This document shows, one piece after another, positions 31,588-40,092 of a stretch of 64,000 bases of DNA (the first letter of the stretch is position 1; each line of letters begins with the position of its first letter). The notes beneath the pieces are model-generated. The model made no database searches and was not told where the DNA came from. It saw nothing but the letters and a program-made list of their open reading frames with translations. This DNA comes from Salinisphaera dokdonensis. Lineage in GTDB: Bacteria > Pseudomonadota > Gammaproteobacteria > Nevskiales > Salinisphaeraceae. Made by a program: the position numbers and the translations under genes. The stretch is from the NCBI RefSeq assembly GCF_040361215.1, contig NZ_APND01000002.1:434001-498000 (forward strand), read 5' to 3'.

Positions 31588-32229
31588 GTGAGCGACGCCC
31601 CCAGCGGCTGGCAGGGACGGCTCGACCGGCGCGATCTCGTCAAGGAGAACGCGCCGGCCGATCCGCTCGTGCTGTTTGCGAACTGGTACGCCGCAGCGCA
31701 GCAGGCCGACATGATCGAGCCGACGGCGATGACGCTGGCCACGGCCGACGGCAATGGCCGGCCCTCGGCCCGTATCGTTCTGCTCAAGGGCTTCGACGCG
31801 CAAGGCTTTCGTTTCTACACCAATTACGAAAGCCGCAAGGGCGAAGCACTGGCGGCCAATCCGCAGGCTGCGCTGGTGTTCTGGTGGGAGCCGCTCGAAC
31901 GCCAGATCCGCATTGAAGGGTCAGTCCGCAAGCTGGACGCCGAACTGTCCGACGCCTATTTCGCGCGCCGCTCCCGCGGCAGTCGCCTGGGCGCCCATGC
32001 CTCGCCGCAAAGCCGTGTAATCGCCAATCGAGACGAACTCGAACAGCGCGTGCAAGACGTCGAGGCACGTTTTGCCGACCGCGATGTCGAACGACCCGTG
32101 CACTGGGGTGGCTATGCGCTGGTGCCCGAGATGATGGAGTTCTGGCAGGCACGCCGCAGCCGCCTGCACGACCGGCTCTGCTATCAACGCAGCGGCGCCG
32201 ACTGGCAGATTGATCGCCTCGCCCCCTGA
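31588..32229 (+). CDS. pdxH: Pyridoxamine/pyridoxine 5'-phosphate oxidase
   Basis: PdxH uses FMN and oxygen to make pyridoxal 5'-phosphate from PNP or PMP. The 213-residue protein contains the FMN-binding RPSARIVLLKGFDAQGFRFY segment, YESRKGEAL, and the C-terminal PdxH dimerisation stretch ending WQIDRLAP. The family signature near the end (FWQARRSRLHDR) identifies true PdxH rather than the looser oxidase family. It starts 46 bases after dodecin. Confidence 0.97.
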   Translation: MSDAPSGWQGRLDRRDLVKENAPADPLVLFANWYAAAQQADMIEPTAMTLATADGNGRPSARIVLLKGFDAQGFRFYTNYESRKGEALAANPQAALVFWWEPLERQIRIEGSVRKLDAELSDAYFARRSRGSRLGAHASPQSRVIANRDELEQRVQDVEARFADRDVERPVHWGGYALVPEMMEFWQARRSRLHDRLCYQRSGADWQIDRLAP

Positions 32230-32332
32230 ACCACACCGTGCGCGCGTCGCGCCGGCAACGAATTCGGTACAGTCTGCAGTCGCACCGACCGCATCACGCT
32301 CCGGTATGACCGCTTCGGATGGAACCAATCTT

Positions 32333-33289
32333 ATGACTTTGCGCCCGCGCCCGGCTTCTCGTTATATATCCGCCGTCATCGCGGCGTTCGCGCTCTGGCT
32401 CGTTGCCGGCGCTGCCCAGGCCGCCATGTACGACATGCCGGCCGAAGGCTCCGACGTGGTCGGCAAGCTTCAGCATATCGAGACCTCGGAAGAGGACACG
32501 TTCGTCAAACTCGCGCGCCGCTACAACGTGGGTTATCGCGAGCTGCGGTTGTCCAACCCCGACGTCGATCCATGGCTGCCGGGCGAAGGTACGCCCATGG
32601 TGATTCCGACCCGCTATGTACTGCCCGATGTGCAGCGCAAGGGCATCGTGATCAACATCCCCGAGATGCGACTCTATTACTACCCGCCCGAAGACAGCGA
32701 GTACGCCGGCAAGGTGGTGACCTATCCGCTGGGTATCGGGCGTGAAGGCTGGTCCACGCCGCTGGCCAAGACCTCGATCGTGCGCAAGAAGGCGGATCCG
32801 ACCTGGACACCGCCGGCCTCGATCCGTGCCGAGCACGAAAAAGCCGGCGATCCGTTGCCACCTGTCGTGGCCGCCGGCCCGGACAACCCGCTCGGCCAGC
32901 ATGCGCTCTATCTCGGCTTGCCGTCGTACCTACTCCACGGCACCAACAAGCCCGCGGGTATCGGCCTGAAGGTCTCGCACGGCTGTATTCGCCTGTACCC
33001 GGAAGACATTGCCTCACTGTTCGCGCTGGTGCCCACCGGCACGCCGGTCAACATCATCAGCCAGCCCTACAAGATCGGCTGGGAAGGCAACACGCTGTAT
33101 ATCGAATCGCACCCGCCGGATGCCAATGGCGACGCGCCGGTGCGCTCGTTCACGCCCTGGGTGGAAAAGCTGATCTCGGCAACCGCCACCCATCCGGACG
33201 CGCCGGTGGATTGGGATCGAGCCCAGTCGGTGGTCGAAAAGACCGATGGCATGCCCGAGCCGATCGGCGTGCAGATCAACAGCGGCTAG
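32333..33289 (+). CDS. L,D-transpeptidase (YkuD, ErfK/YbiS type) with LysM-like N-terminus
   Basis: This periplasmic cysteine transpeptidase cross-links peptidoglycan or attaches Braun-type lipoprotein to diaminopimelate. The 318-residue precursor has a signal peptide ending AGAAQA, a LysM-like segment (about 48-98), and a YkuD domain with His202 in LLHGTNKPAG and the catalytic Cys218 in SHGCIRLYPED. The ErfK/YbiS architecture fits lipoprotein anchoring. Directly downstream, on the opposite strand and sharing a terminator, is an Lpp-like lipoprotein ending in lysine, a likely substrate (inference). Confidence 0.93.
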   Translation: MTLRPRPASRYISAVIAAFALWLVAGAAQAAMYDMPAEGSDVVGKLQHIETSEEDTFVKLARRYNVGYRELRLSNPDVDPWLPGEGTPMVIPTRYVLPDVQRKGIVINIPEMRLYYYPPEDSEYAGKVVTYPLGIGREGWSTPLAKTSIVRKKADPTWTPPASIRAEHEKAGDPLPPVVAAGPDNPLGQHALYLGLPSYLLHGTNKPAGIGLKVSHGCIRLYPEDIASLFALVPTGTPVNIISQPYKIGWEGNTLYIESHPPDANGDAPVRSFTPWVEKLISATATHPDAPVDWDRAQSVVEKTDGMPEPIGVQINSG

Positions 33290-33342
33290 GCGACAGACCG
33301 TGCCTGCTTGGCCGGTGGCCGTCTGCGCCAAGCCGAGACATA

Positions 33343-33372
33343 AAAAAGCCCCGCTCGAAGGCGGGGCTTTTT
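33343..33372. terminator. Bidirectional terminator between ldt and the Lpp-like gene
   Basis: A perfect 12-base-pair stem (AAAAAGCCCCGC / GCGGGGCTTTTT) closes over a six-base loop. The T-run serves the plus-strand transpeptidase and the A-run gives the same for the minus-strand lipoprotein. Confidence 0.93.
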
Positions 33373-33404
33373 ACTGTGGCGTTCAGCACGCCACGTCGCG
33401 GCGC

Positions 33405-33659
33405 CTACTTGCGCTGCGAGCTCTCGAACATGCGCTCGATGCGCTGCGAGTTCGCCTGGCTGGCGGACTTGGCTTCCTGCGCGGTCTGCATCGCGCGGTT
33501 CGCCGTACGCTGCGCCTCGTTGGCGGTCGTCTGGGCGGACTCGGCCTTACGCATGGCCTGGTCGACATTCGACTGCATGGCATCGTTGTTGCCGGCACAA
33601 CCGGCAGCCGCGGCCACAACACCCACAACGAACGCGGATTTCAGCAGCGTCTTGGTCAT
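33405..33659 (-). CDS. Lpp-like alanine-zipper lipoprotein
   Basis: The 84-residue protein has a short signal peptide and a lipobox-like site at Cys21 (AAAAGC; position -3 is Ala, not Leu). The mature chain is an Ala/Gln/Arg heptad repeat (QTTANEAQRTANRAMQTAQE) that should form a trimeric coiled coil as in Braun's lipoprotein. It ends QRK, so the terminal lysine needed for covalent attachment to peptidoglycan is present. The start at ATG 33659 has AGGAG upstream. It is convergent with the L,D-transpeptidase at 32333. Confidence 0.85.
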   Translation of the reverse strand: MTKTLLKSAFVVGVVAAAAGCAGNNDAMQSNVDQAMRKAESAQTTANEAQRTANRAMQTAQEAKSASQANSQRIERMFESSQRK

Positions 33660-33841
33660 AATGAGACTCCTGTCTTTCATACATATAACGCCGGGCGCGC
33701 GCCCGACAAGGCGTACACAAGCTATCACAGCGATGCGACTTTGTAGATTACGCCCGTTTACCGCGCGTTCAGCTTCACTTGTGGCTGACGCATCAATCGC
33801 GCGAGCATGCGCGCCCGCAAGCGTTCCGACAGTCTGAACCC

Positions 33842-34963
33842 ATGACCGAAACCGCCATCGTCTTCGAAGAAATCGCCAGCACCAACGGCAAGCGTATCGG
33901 CCGGGCGACAATCAACAATCCCGGCGCGCTCAACGCCTTGACGCTGGACATGCTCGATCCGCTCCACAAGCAGCTCACCGCCTGGGACACGGATGCCGAG
34001 ATCGCGGCCATTGTCCTCGACGCCAGCGGTGACAAGGCTTTCTGCGCGGGCGGCAACATCGTCGCGCTCTACAAGGGGCTGACCGGCCAGGGCGATCCCG
34101 ACTATCCGGATCGTTTCTTTACCCTGGAATATCGCCTCTGCCACGCCATCCACATGCTGGCCACGCCCTGTATCGCCTGGGGTCATGGCCTGGTGATGGG
34201 CGGTGGCATGGGCGTTTTTTCTGCCGCTTCGCATCGAGTAGTGACCAGCGCGTCGACGCTGTCGATGCCGGAAATCAAGATCGGCCTGTTCCCGGACTGC
34301 GGCGCGACCTGGTTCTTCAATCGCCTACCTGGCCGGCTCGGCCTGTTTGTCGCGCTCGGCGGCGCGCGCCTTGGCGCCCAGGACGCGCTGCTTGCAGGCC
34401 TGGCCGACCGCGCGATCGATCACGACGCCAAGACCCAGGTCATCGACGCGCTCACCCAGATCAGCGACTGGGCCCAGCCGCATGCGGCCGTCGATCGGGT
34501 GCTGCGCCAGAGCGCAAAGGAACAGCCGGCCGAGCTCGGCCCATCGAAACTGCTCGAGCACGCCACGACCATTCGCGACGCCACTGATGCGGCCACGCTC
34601 GGCGGCATCGTCGGCGGCATCCGCAAGCTCGGCGACTCGAATGACCCCTGGCTGGCCGAGGCGGCCGCGAATCTCGACGGCGGCTGCCCGGTGACCGCCC
34701 ACCTGATCTATCGCCAGCTCCGCCACGGGCGCTATCTGTCACTCAAGCAGGCCGTGATGCGCGAACTCAAGATGGCACTACAGTGCTGTCGTCACCCCGA
34801 TTTCGCCGAAGGCGTGCGCGCGCTGCTGGTGGACAAGGACAAGACGCCGCACTGGCATTTCGAGTCGGTCTCGGCGGTGCCCGCCGATTATGTGGACGCC
34901 CACTTTCGCCCGCCGTGGGACGGCGACCATCCGCTGCGCGACCTGCCGGACGTCAAACCCTAG
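33842..34963 (+). CDS. Enoyl-CoA hydratase/isomerase family, 3-hydroxyisobutyryl-CoA hydrolase-like
   Basis: The 373-residue crotonase-fold protein matches the longer 3-hydroxyisobutyryl-CoA hydrolase group of valine degradation. Visible motifs are AFCAGGNIVALYKG (oxyanion-hole region), GLVMGGGMGV and MPEIKIGLFPDCGATWF, which place the glutamate and aspartate used by HIBYL-CoA hydrolases. Start is ATG 33842 (MTETAIVFEE). It could instead be an enoyl-CoA hydratase; the length and the C-terminal half (WHFESVSAVPADYVDAHF) favour the hydrolase. Its stop abuts that of selO. Confidence 0.82.
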   Translation: MTETAIVFEEIASTNGKRIGRATINNPGALNALTLDMLDPLHKQLTAWDTDAEIAAIVLDASGDKAFCAGGNIVALYKGLTGQGDPDYPDRFFTLEYRLCHAIHMLATPCIAWGHGLVMGGGMGVFSAASHRVVTSASTLSMPEIKIGLFPDCGATWFFNRLPGRLGLFVALGGARLGAQDALLAGLADRAIDHDAKTQVIDALTQISDWAQPHAAVDRVLRQSAKEQPAELGPSKLLEHATTIRDATDAATLGGIVGGIRKLGDSNDPWLAEAAANLDGGCPVTAHLIYRQLRHGRYLSLKQAVMRELKMALQCCRHPDFAEGVRALLVDKDKTPHWHFESVSAVPADYVDAHFRPPWDGDHPLRDLPDVKP

Positions 34964-36484
34964 CTAGGACGAACAACTGAGCACGAGACCGCGCGCCCAG
35001 TCGGGCGGCAGTTTCGCGTAGTCGGCGTTTTCCGGCTGCTCGTCGAAGGGCCGACGCAGGATCGCGTGCAGCCGCTCGATCTCGCTGTAATCGCCTTCGT
35101 CGGCGCGATCAATCGCGTTTTGCGCCAAGTAGTTTCGCAGGATGTACTTGGGATTGGTCAGCCGCATACGCTCGGCGCGGCCGACATCGTCAGCGTTGGT
35201 ATTGCCCAGGCGCTCGCGCCAGCGGGCGAGCCAGGCCGAAGCCGCGTCCCGATCGGCGAACTCGTCGATGAAAGGCGCATCGCTTGCCTCGGGGTCGGCC
35301 GAGACATGGCCAAGCGCGCGGAAGGTGCGGGTGAAATCGGCACCATCGGCGGCCATCGTCTTGAACAGGCCATCGACCAGCTCGCGATCGTCGTCGCGGG
35401 CTTGGCTCAGGCCGAGCTTGGCGCGCATGCGCTCCATATAGGCGTCGTCGAACACGCCGCGATAGCGCTGCAACAGCTTCTGGCCGATCTCGACCGCGGT
35501 ATCGGGATCGCCCGACAGCAACGGCAGGATCGACTGCACGAAGCGGCCCAGATTCCATAGCCCGACATGGGGCTGCTGTTCATAGGTATAACGCCCGCCG
35601 GCGTCCGTGTGATTGCAGATCCAGTCCGGATCGAAGCTGTCCATGAAGCCGTAGGGGCCATAGTCCAGCGTGAGCCCGAGCACGGACATGTTGTCGGTAT
35701 TCATCACGCCGTGACAGAAACCCACGGCCTGCCAGTCGACAATGAGCTCGGCGGTGAGATCGATCACACGCTCGACCCAGGTCCGGTAACGCTCGGCGTC
35801 GTCCTCGATCGCCGCGATCTCGGGGAAATGTTCCTCGATCACATGATCGGCCAGCGGCGCGAGCGCGTCGAAGTTGCGGTTCTCGAACAGGATCTCGAAG
35901 CTGCCGAAGCGCACCAGGCTGGGCGCGACACGGGTCATCACTGCGGCATGTTCGACCGTTTCGCGATAGACCGGCGCATCGCTGCCGACGATGGCTAGCG
36001 CGCGCGTTGTCGGAACCCCGAGCGCGGCCAGCGCTTCGCTGCCCAGATATTCGCGCACGGTCGAACGCAGTACGGCGCGCCCGTCGGCAAAGCGCGAGAA
36101 CGGCGTCTTGCCAGCGCCCTTGAGCTGGATCTCGTAGGCCTGACCGCGGCTGTTGCGGATATCGCCGATGGTGATCGCACGACCGTCGCCCAGCTGGCCG
36201 GCCCAGACGCCGAACTGGTGTCCGCCATAGCGGTGCGAAACCGGTTCGCAGCCGTCCGGCAGGGCGTTGCCGGACAGCGCTTCGGCATAGCCGGCGGCAC
36301 GAACTGCGTCGGCGTCGAGATCGAGCAGGGCGGCCACATCGTCGTTGAAGGCGATCGGATAGGGCGCCGGTAACGTGCTCGGCGCCTGGGCAAAGAACCA
36401 CGGCTCGCCCAATGCGGCCTGGCGATTGATCCAGTTCAGCGCCAGCGCGCTCGTGGTCTGATCTGCGGTTGCTGCGTCACTCAT
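34964..36484 (-). CDS. selO: Protein adenylyltransferase SelO (YdiU)
   Basis: SelO is a pseudokinase-fold enzyme that transfers AMP to Ser, Thr or Tyr of target proteins, with roles in redox stress. The 506-residue sequence contains YGGHQFGVWAGQLGDGRA, the LKGAGKTPFSRFADGRAVLR segment with the nucleotide-contact residues, and HGVMNTDNMSVLGLTLDYGP, which carries the metal-binding Asn and Asp. The start is ATG 36484. The C-terminal selenocysteine of animal homologues is not expected here; the sequence ends LSCSS, with a cysteine third from the end. Confidence 0.95.
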   Translation of the reverse strand: MSDAATADQTTSALALNWINRQAALGEPWFFAQAPSTLPAPYPIAFNDDVAALLDLDADAVRAAGYAEALSGNALPDGCEPVSHRYGGHQFGVWAGQLGDGRAITIGDIRNSRGQAYEIQLKGAGKTPFSRFADGRAVLRSTVREYLGSEALAALGVPTTRALAIVGSDAPVYRETVEHAAVMTRVAPSLVRFGSFEILFENRNFDALAPLADHVIEEHFPEIAAIEDDAERYRTWVERVIDLTAELIVDWQAVGFCHGVMNTDNMSVLGLTLDYGPYGFMDSFDPDWICNHTDAGGRYTYEQQPHVGLWNLGRFVQSILPLLSGDPDTAVEIGQKLLQRYRGVFDDAYMERMRAKLGLSQARDDDRELVDGLFKTMAADGADFTRTFRALGHVSADPEASDAPFIDEFADRDAASAWLARWRERLGNTNADDVGRAERMRLTNPKYILRNYLAQNAIDRADEGDYSEIERLHAILRRPFDEQPENADYAKLPPDWARGLVLSCSS

Positions 36485-36537
36485 GAGTTTAACAATGGCG
36501 ACGCGCACGCGCTCAGACAAGCACGCCGACGATCAGA

Positions 36538-36915
36538 TCACTTCTGGCCGTTCGCGGGCTGGCAGTAGGTCGCATCCGGGTCGCCGCTGCCGTCCTTGAT
36601 CGCCACCTCACGGGACCCGTCACGGGCGCGGCATTCGGCCTGGCGGCGCTGGGTTTCGGCGCGCAGACGCTGCTGTTCCTGCTCGTAGGTCTTGCGCGCG
36701 TTCTGCAGACGCTCGATATCGGTCGACAGTGTGGTGTCTTCGCGATTGGTCGCGCCGCCGGGGCGGCTGGGCTCGCCGACGGCTTCAAAGGCATCGACGG
36801 GCTCGTCCAGCGGGCCCAGCTCGGCACGCTCGGGCTCGCTCGCACAGCCGGCAAACGCCAGTACACAGACAAACAGGGCGCTCGACAGCATCGCGCGCAG
36901 GCTCGGATAGGACAT
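36538..36915 (-). CDS. Small lipoprotein with charged coiled-coil segment
   Basis: I recognise no family. The 125-residue precursor has a signal peptide and a good lipobox, LAFAGC (Cys at about 25), then a Glu/Asp-rich linker and a Gln/Arg/Glu-rich helix (TYEQEQQRLRAETQRRQAE). The C-terminus has two cysteines (about 94 and 118) that could form a disulfide. GGGGGAAAA precedes ATG 36915. It lies 53 bases upstream of selO on the same strand. Confidence 0.75.
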   Translation of the reverse strand: MSYPSLRAMLSSALFVCVLAFAGCASEPERAELGPLDEPVDAFEAVGEPSRPGGATNREDTTLSTDIERLQNARKTYEQEQQRLRAETQRRQAECRARDGSREVAIKDGSGDPDATYCQPANGQK

Positions 36916-37027
36916 CGCTTTTCCCCCAACGGCTTGGATCTCGAGTCTAGAACAAATCGCGCCGCGAGGGGGCGTCATTCGCCTGTCATGACGGCAGGTT
37001 ACAACGCGGCCTTGTTACAACGAGCTG

Positions 37028-37612
37028 ATGCCCATGTTCGCTTCCGATGCCCGACTGCTGCTGCGTCTGTGGTTACAAGCACCGCGCCGTATCGCCACCG
37101 CTGCGCCGAGCGGGCGCGCCGTGTGCAACGCTCTGATCGACGATGCCACGAGTACTCACGCCCGCGACGGCTGGGTGGTCGAACTGGGCGCGGGCACCGG
37201 CCCGGTCACCCGACAGCTGCTCGCGCGTGGCGTGGCCGCTTCACGGCTATTGGCCGTGGAGGCCAACCCAGACCTGCACGCGCGCCTGTGCGAGCGCTTC
37301 GAGCCGCGGGTTCTGGCCTGCCACGACGCCACCAACCTGCCCACGCTATTCGACAGCCGGGGCATCACGCGCGTGGCGGCGATCGTATCGACCCTGCCGA
37401 TCCTGAACATGCCGGTTTCGGCCCAGCGCGCCATCCTGGACGGCTGCTTCGAACGCGCCGGGCCAGATGCCAGCTTTACCCAGATCACCTACCTGCCGGG
37501 CTCGCCGGTACGCCAGCATCGGCTTGCGGAATGGGGCTATCGCGCCGAAGTCGCGCGCTTTGTGTGGTCGAACCTCCCGCCATCGACAATCTGGCGCTAT
37601 AGCCGCGCCTGA
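37028..37612 (+). CDS. SAM-dependent methyltransferase, phospholipid N-methyltransferase-like
   Basis: The 194-residue protein has the class-I methyltransferase motif VVELGAGTGPVTRQLL and the acidic VEANPDLH strand end, followed by STLPILNMP where the substrate loop usually lies. The overall pattern resembles PmtA-type phospholipid N-methyltransferases (phosphatidylethanolamine methylation) and the related KsgA-like group. Substrate is inference. No obvious operon partner; the SRPBCC gene follows after 61 bases. Confidence 0.75.
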   Translation: MPMFASDARLLLRLWLQAPRRIATAAPSGRAVCNALIDDATSTHARDGWVVELGAGTGPVTRQLLARGVAASRLLAVEANPDLHARLCERFEPRVLACHDATNLPTLFDSRGITRVAAIVSTLPILNMPVSAQRAILDGCFERAGPDASFTQITYLPGSPVRQHRLAEWGYRAEVARFVWSNLPPSTIWRYSRA

Positions 37613-37673
37613 CTGCCTGAGCCCGACCTAAACGCGGTAGCATGCGCGCCTTGCTTGCGCGGACCATCTACCC

Positions 37674-38120
37674 ATGCAGAGTATTCACGTTTCCCGTGTT
37701 TTCGAGGCCGATGCGGCCACGGTATTCGACGTCATCTCGGACCATGCCGGCTATGCCAGCCTGCCCGGCGTGCGCCGCGCCTGGCTGCGCCAGACGGGCG
37801 ACGATCACCGCGACGGCGTGAACGCCGAGCGCGTGCTGGATCTCGGCCTGGCCCGGATCGTCGAGCGCATCACCGAATACGACCCCGGCAACGCGCTGGG
37901 CTACCAGATCATCGAATCGCCGCTACCGATCAAACACCTCGGCGCGCGCCTGCTGTTCGAAACGTTGCCCGGCACCACGCCGCGCACCCGCGTGCACTGG
38001 CGCTCGCAGCTGCGCGCCCGCACGCCGCTGGTCCAGGCACCGGTCGCCTTCGCCATTGCCCGTCAGATGGGCTTTGCCTACGGCATCGCGCTACGCATCT
38101 GGGCACGACGCCTGCGCTAA
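37674..38120 (+). CDS. SRPBCC-fold protein (coenzyme Q-binding / START-like)
   Basis: The 148-residue protein has the START/SRPBCC opening pattern (SIHVSRVFEADAATVFDVIS-like strand then helix with DHAGYASLPG), seen in RatA/COQ10-type lipid-binding proteins and polyketide cyclases. The cavity residues cannot be read by eye. It ends in the Arg-rich ALRIWARRLR. No signal peptide, so it should act in the cytoplasm. The function is open. Confidence 0.7.
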   Translation: MQSIHVSRVFEADAATVFDVISDHAGYASLPGVRRAWLRQTGDDHRDGVNAERVLDLGLARIVERITEYDPGNALGYQIIESPLPIKHLGARLLFETLPGTTPRTRVHWRSQLRARTPLVQAPVAFAIARQMGFAYGIALRIWARRLR

Positions 38121-38146
38121 GGCCGGCGGTTTCTTTGGCGCGATAC

Positions 38147-38181
38147 GGCGTAGCAGCACGCTCGTGTCGCGTTGCTACGCC
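38147..38181. terminator. Strong hairpin between convergent genes, no T-run
   Basis: GGCGTAGCA and TGCTACGCC form nine perfect base pairs, continued by one wobble and one C-G pair. It lies 27 bases after the SRPBCC stop and before mscL, which faces it. No T-run follows on either side. Confidence 0.4.
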
Positions 38182-38242
38182 ACGCTCATCAGGCCTTGCC
38201 TTGCAACGCTAAAGATCGCCGGCAGCACAAGCCGGATGACGG

Positions 38243-38662
38243 CTACGGGCGATCCTGCGGCGAACGCTCGCGCAGCGCGTCGCGGATCTCGGTGAGCAGA
38301 ACCTCTTCGGTCGACGGCGCAGGCGGCGCACTCGGCTCCTCGGCTTCCTTGCGCTTGAGCGAGTTGATTCCGCGCACTACCAGGAAGATCGCGAACGCGA
38401 TGATCACGAAGCTGATGATGGTCTGGATGAAAATGCCGTAGTTGATCGTGACCGCGGGCGCTTCGCCCACCGCTTCACGGATCGTCACGCTGAGGTTGGA
38501 GAAATCCACCCCACCGATCAGGATACCCAGTGGCGGCGTGATCACATCGGCGACCAGCGACGACACGATCTTGCCGAACGCCGAGCCGATGACCAGACCG
38601 ACCGCCAGGTCGATGACGTTGCCGCGCACGGCAAACGCCTTGAATTCACTTAAAAAACCCAT
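38243..38662 (-). CDS. mscL: Large-conductance mechanosensitive channel
   Basis: MscL opens on membrane tension and releases solutes after hypo-osmotic shock. The 139-residue protein has FKAFAVRGNVIDLAVGLVIG as the S1/TM1 gate with its Gly/Ala packing, a periplasmic loop (about 45-70), TM2 (about 75-98) and a C-terminal helix with KRKEAEE. The length matches the family. It may be especially useful to a halophile facing dilution. Confidence 0.97.
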   Translation of the reverse strand: MGFLSEFKAFAVRGNVIDLAVGLVIGSAFGKIVSSLVADVITPPLGILIGGVDFSNLSVTIREAVGEAPAVTINYGIFIQTIISFVIIAFAIFLVVRGINSLKRKEAEEPSAPPAPSTEEVLLTEIRDALRERSPQDRP

Positions 38663-38747
38663 GACTGACCCCCTTTAGGCAAGAACGCCTTTGGCAATCA
38701 TAGCCCGCAGGCCCGCGAATCGGTAGCGTCGCCAGCCTGCCGGCGGG

Positions 38748-39167
38748 TCAGTCCCAGCCGATCGATTCGTAGCCCTGCTCGGCAAGGCAACGGTTCACAT
38801 AGGCGCGATAGACGGGCGCCGGGTCGTTGCGATCGAACATGCCACGTATCAGGCCGGCGGTGGCGCCGCCTGCGGCACCGGCCACGGCGCCCCGCGCGGC
38901 GCTGCCATAGATGGCGCCGGCGACCGCGCCGCCCGCGCCACCGATCGCGCCGCTTTCAGCCGTGCGCCGGGCGACGTTGCCCTTGGAATAGTCGAGTCCG
39001 GCCGCCTCGGCGCGCTGCATACAGCCTTCGATGGCCTGATCGCCGGCCACGCCGCCGCGTTGCTGCAGGGTCGAGTTCGGATACAGCACCGGTCGCTGGC
39101 TCGCGCAGCCGGCGAGCAGCAGCACGCCCATACCCGCGCCCAACAGGGGATGACAAAGACGGGCCAT
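38748..39167 (-). CDS. Glycine-zipper outer-membrane lipoprotein
   Basis: The 139-residue precursor has a signal peptide with lipobox LLLAGC (Cys at about 21). The middle (about 78-107) is a glycine zipper, GAIGGAGGAVAGAIYGSA, as in outer-membrane lipoproteins of the SlyB/OmpA-linker type. Two more cysteines (GCMQRAE, NRCLAEQ) could make a disulfide. CAGGAG lies upstream of ATG 39167. It follows the GST-like gene by 16 bases, so the two are likely co-transcribed. The specific role is unknown. Confidence 0.8.
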   Translation of the reverse strand: MARLCHPLLGAGMGVLLLAGCASQRPVLYPNSTLQQRGGVAGDQAIEGCMQRAEAAGLDYSKGNVARRTAESGAIGGAGGAVAGAIYGSAARGAVAGAAGGATAGLIRGMFDRNDPAPVYRAYVNRCLAEQGYESIGWD

Positions 39168-39183
39168 GACAATACTCCTGGCG

Positions 39184-39945
39184 TCAGCCGCCGTAGGTCT
39201 GGCGCAGATAGCGCACGATATCCGCCGATTCATACATGGCCGTACCGGTGTTCGGGTCGATCAGATACGGCACCTGCATGCGCCCGGTGAGCTCGATCAT
39301 GCGCTTGCGATTGCGACCCTGAACGGGCGTGTCCGGAAAGAACTTCGCGCGCACCCACGGGGGGCCCATGTCGGCCTTCACCGCCTTGCCCATGTTGCGC
39401 AGCACATAGGCCAGCTCGAGTTCGCACAGCGCTTCGCGCGCAATGCGCGAGAACGGGCTGGATTCGAAGCTGTAAAGCTCAAGCAGCTCGCCCGGGCCGC
39501 TGCCGTTGGCGCCGCGCGCGGTCATGCCGGCAAAGCCGCGCAGCGCGGTGGCCGCATTGGCGCCGACCTGCGCCAGCGGGCCCGGCGTGCCGGCATTGCG
39601 ATTACGGCCTTCGCCGTAGCTCTCCCGCAGATAGGCAATGATCTCCGACGACTCGTAGAGCACGCGGCCGGTATTGTCGTCGACGAGCAGCGGGAACTGC
39701 TGGCGGCCGCCGATCCGCTCGGCTTCCGGGCGCCAGCGGGTGCCGCCACGCGGACAGGGATGGATCACCGCATCCAGGTCCAGCTCGGTCAGCGCCTCGC
39801 GCACCAGCCGGCAGAACGGACATCCCTCGTATTCGTAGAGCTTGAGCATCTTTTCCGGTTGACGGGACTTGCGGGCCCCATTTGTTCCGCGCCAGCCGCG
39901 CGCCGTGCTGGCCAGCGTGGATGTGAGCGCATTGACGATCTGCAT
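39184..39945 (-). CDS. Protein with two tandem GST N-terminal (thioredoxin-fold) domains
   Basis: The 253-residue protein carries two glutaredoxin/GST-N-like repeats. The first (about 34-110) has an active-site pair CPFC (Cys42, Cys45); the second (about 160-250) has SPFS at the matching place, so both cysteines became serines. Each repeat keeps the cis-Pro region (QQFPLLVDD, MQVPYLIDP) and the YESADIVRYL-type helix. The usual alpha-helical GST C-terminal domain is absent. Start at ATG 39945. Redox or chaperone role is inference. Confidence 0.85.
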   Translation of the reverse strand: MQIVNALTSTLASTARGWRGTNGARKSRQPEKMLKLYEYEGCPFCRLVREALTELDLDAVIHPCPRGGTRWRPEAERIGGRQQFPLLVDDNTGRVLYESSEIIAYLRESYGEGRNRNAGTPGPLAQVGANAATALRGFAGMTARGANGSGPGELLELYSFESSPFSRIAREALCELELAYVLRNMGKAVKADMGPPWVRAKFFPDTPVQGRNRKRMIELTGRMQVPYLIDPNTGTAMYESADIVRYLRQTYGG

Positions 39946-40092
39946 CGTGCGTCTCGGTCGTGAAAACACCGATTTTACGCATTTGTCCGACGCGCACCTG
40001 AACGAGCCCACTTGTGGTCTGGCCTGTGCCTCGCCAGAATCCGCGCCCAGCGCGCCAGACGCGGTTTCAACAGCACGAATCGGGCCGATTGG

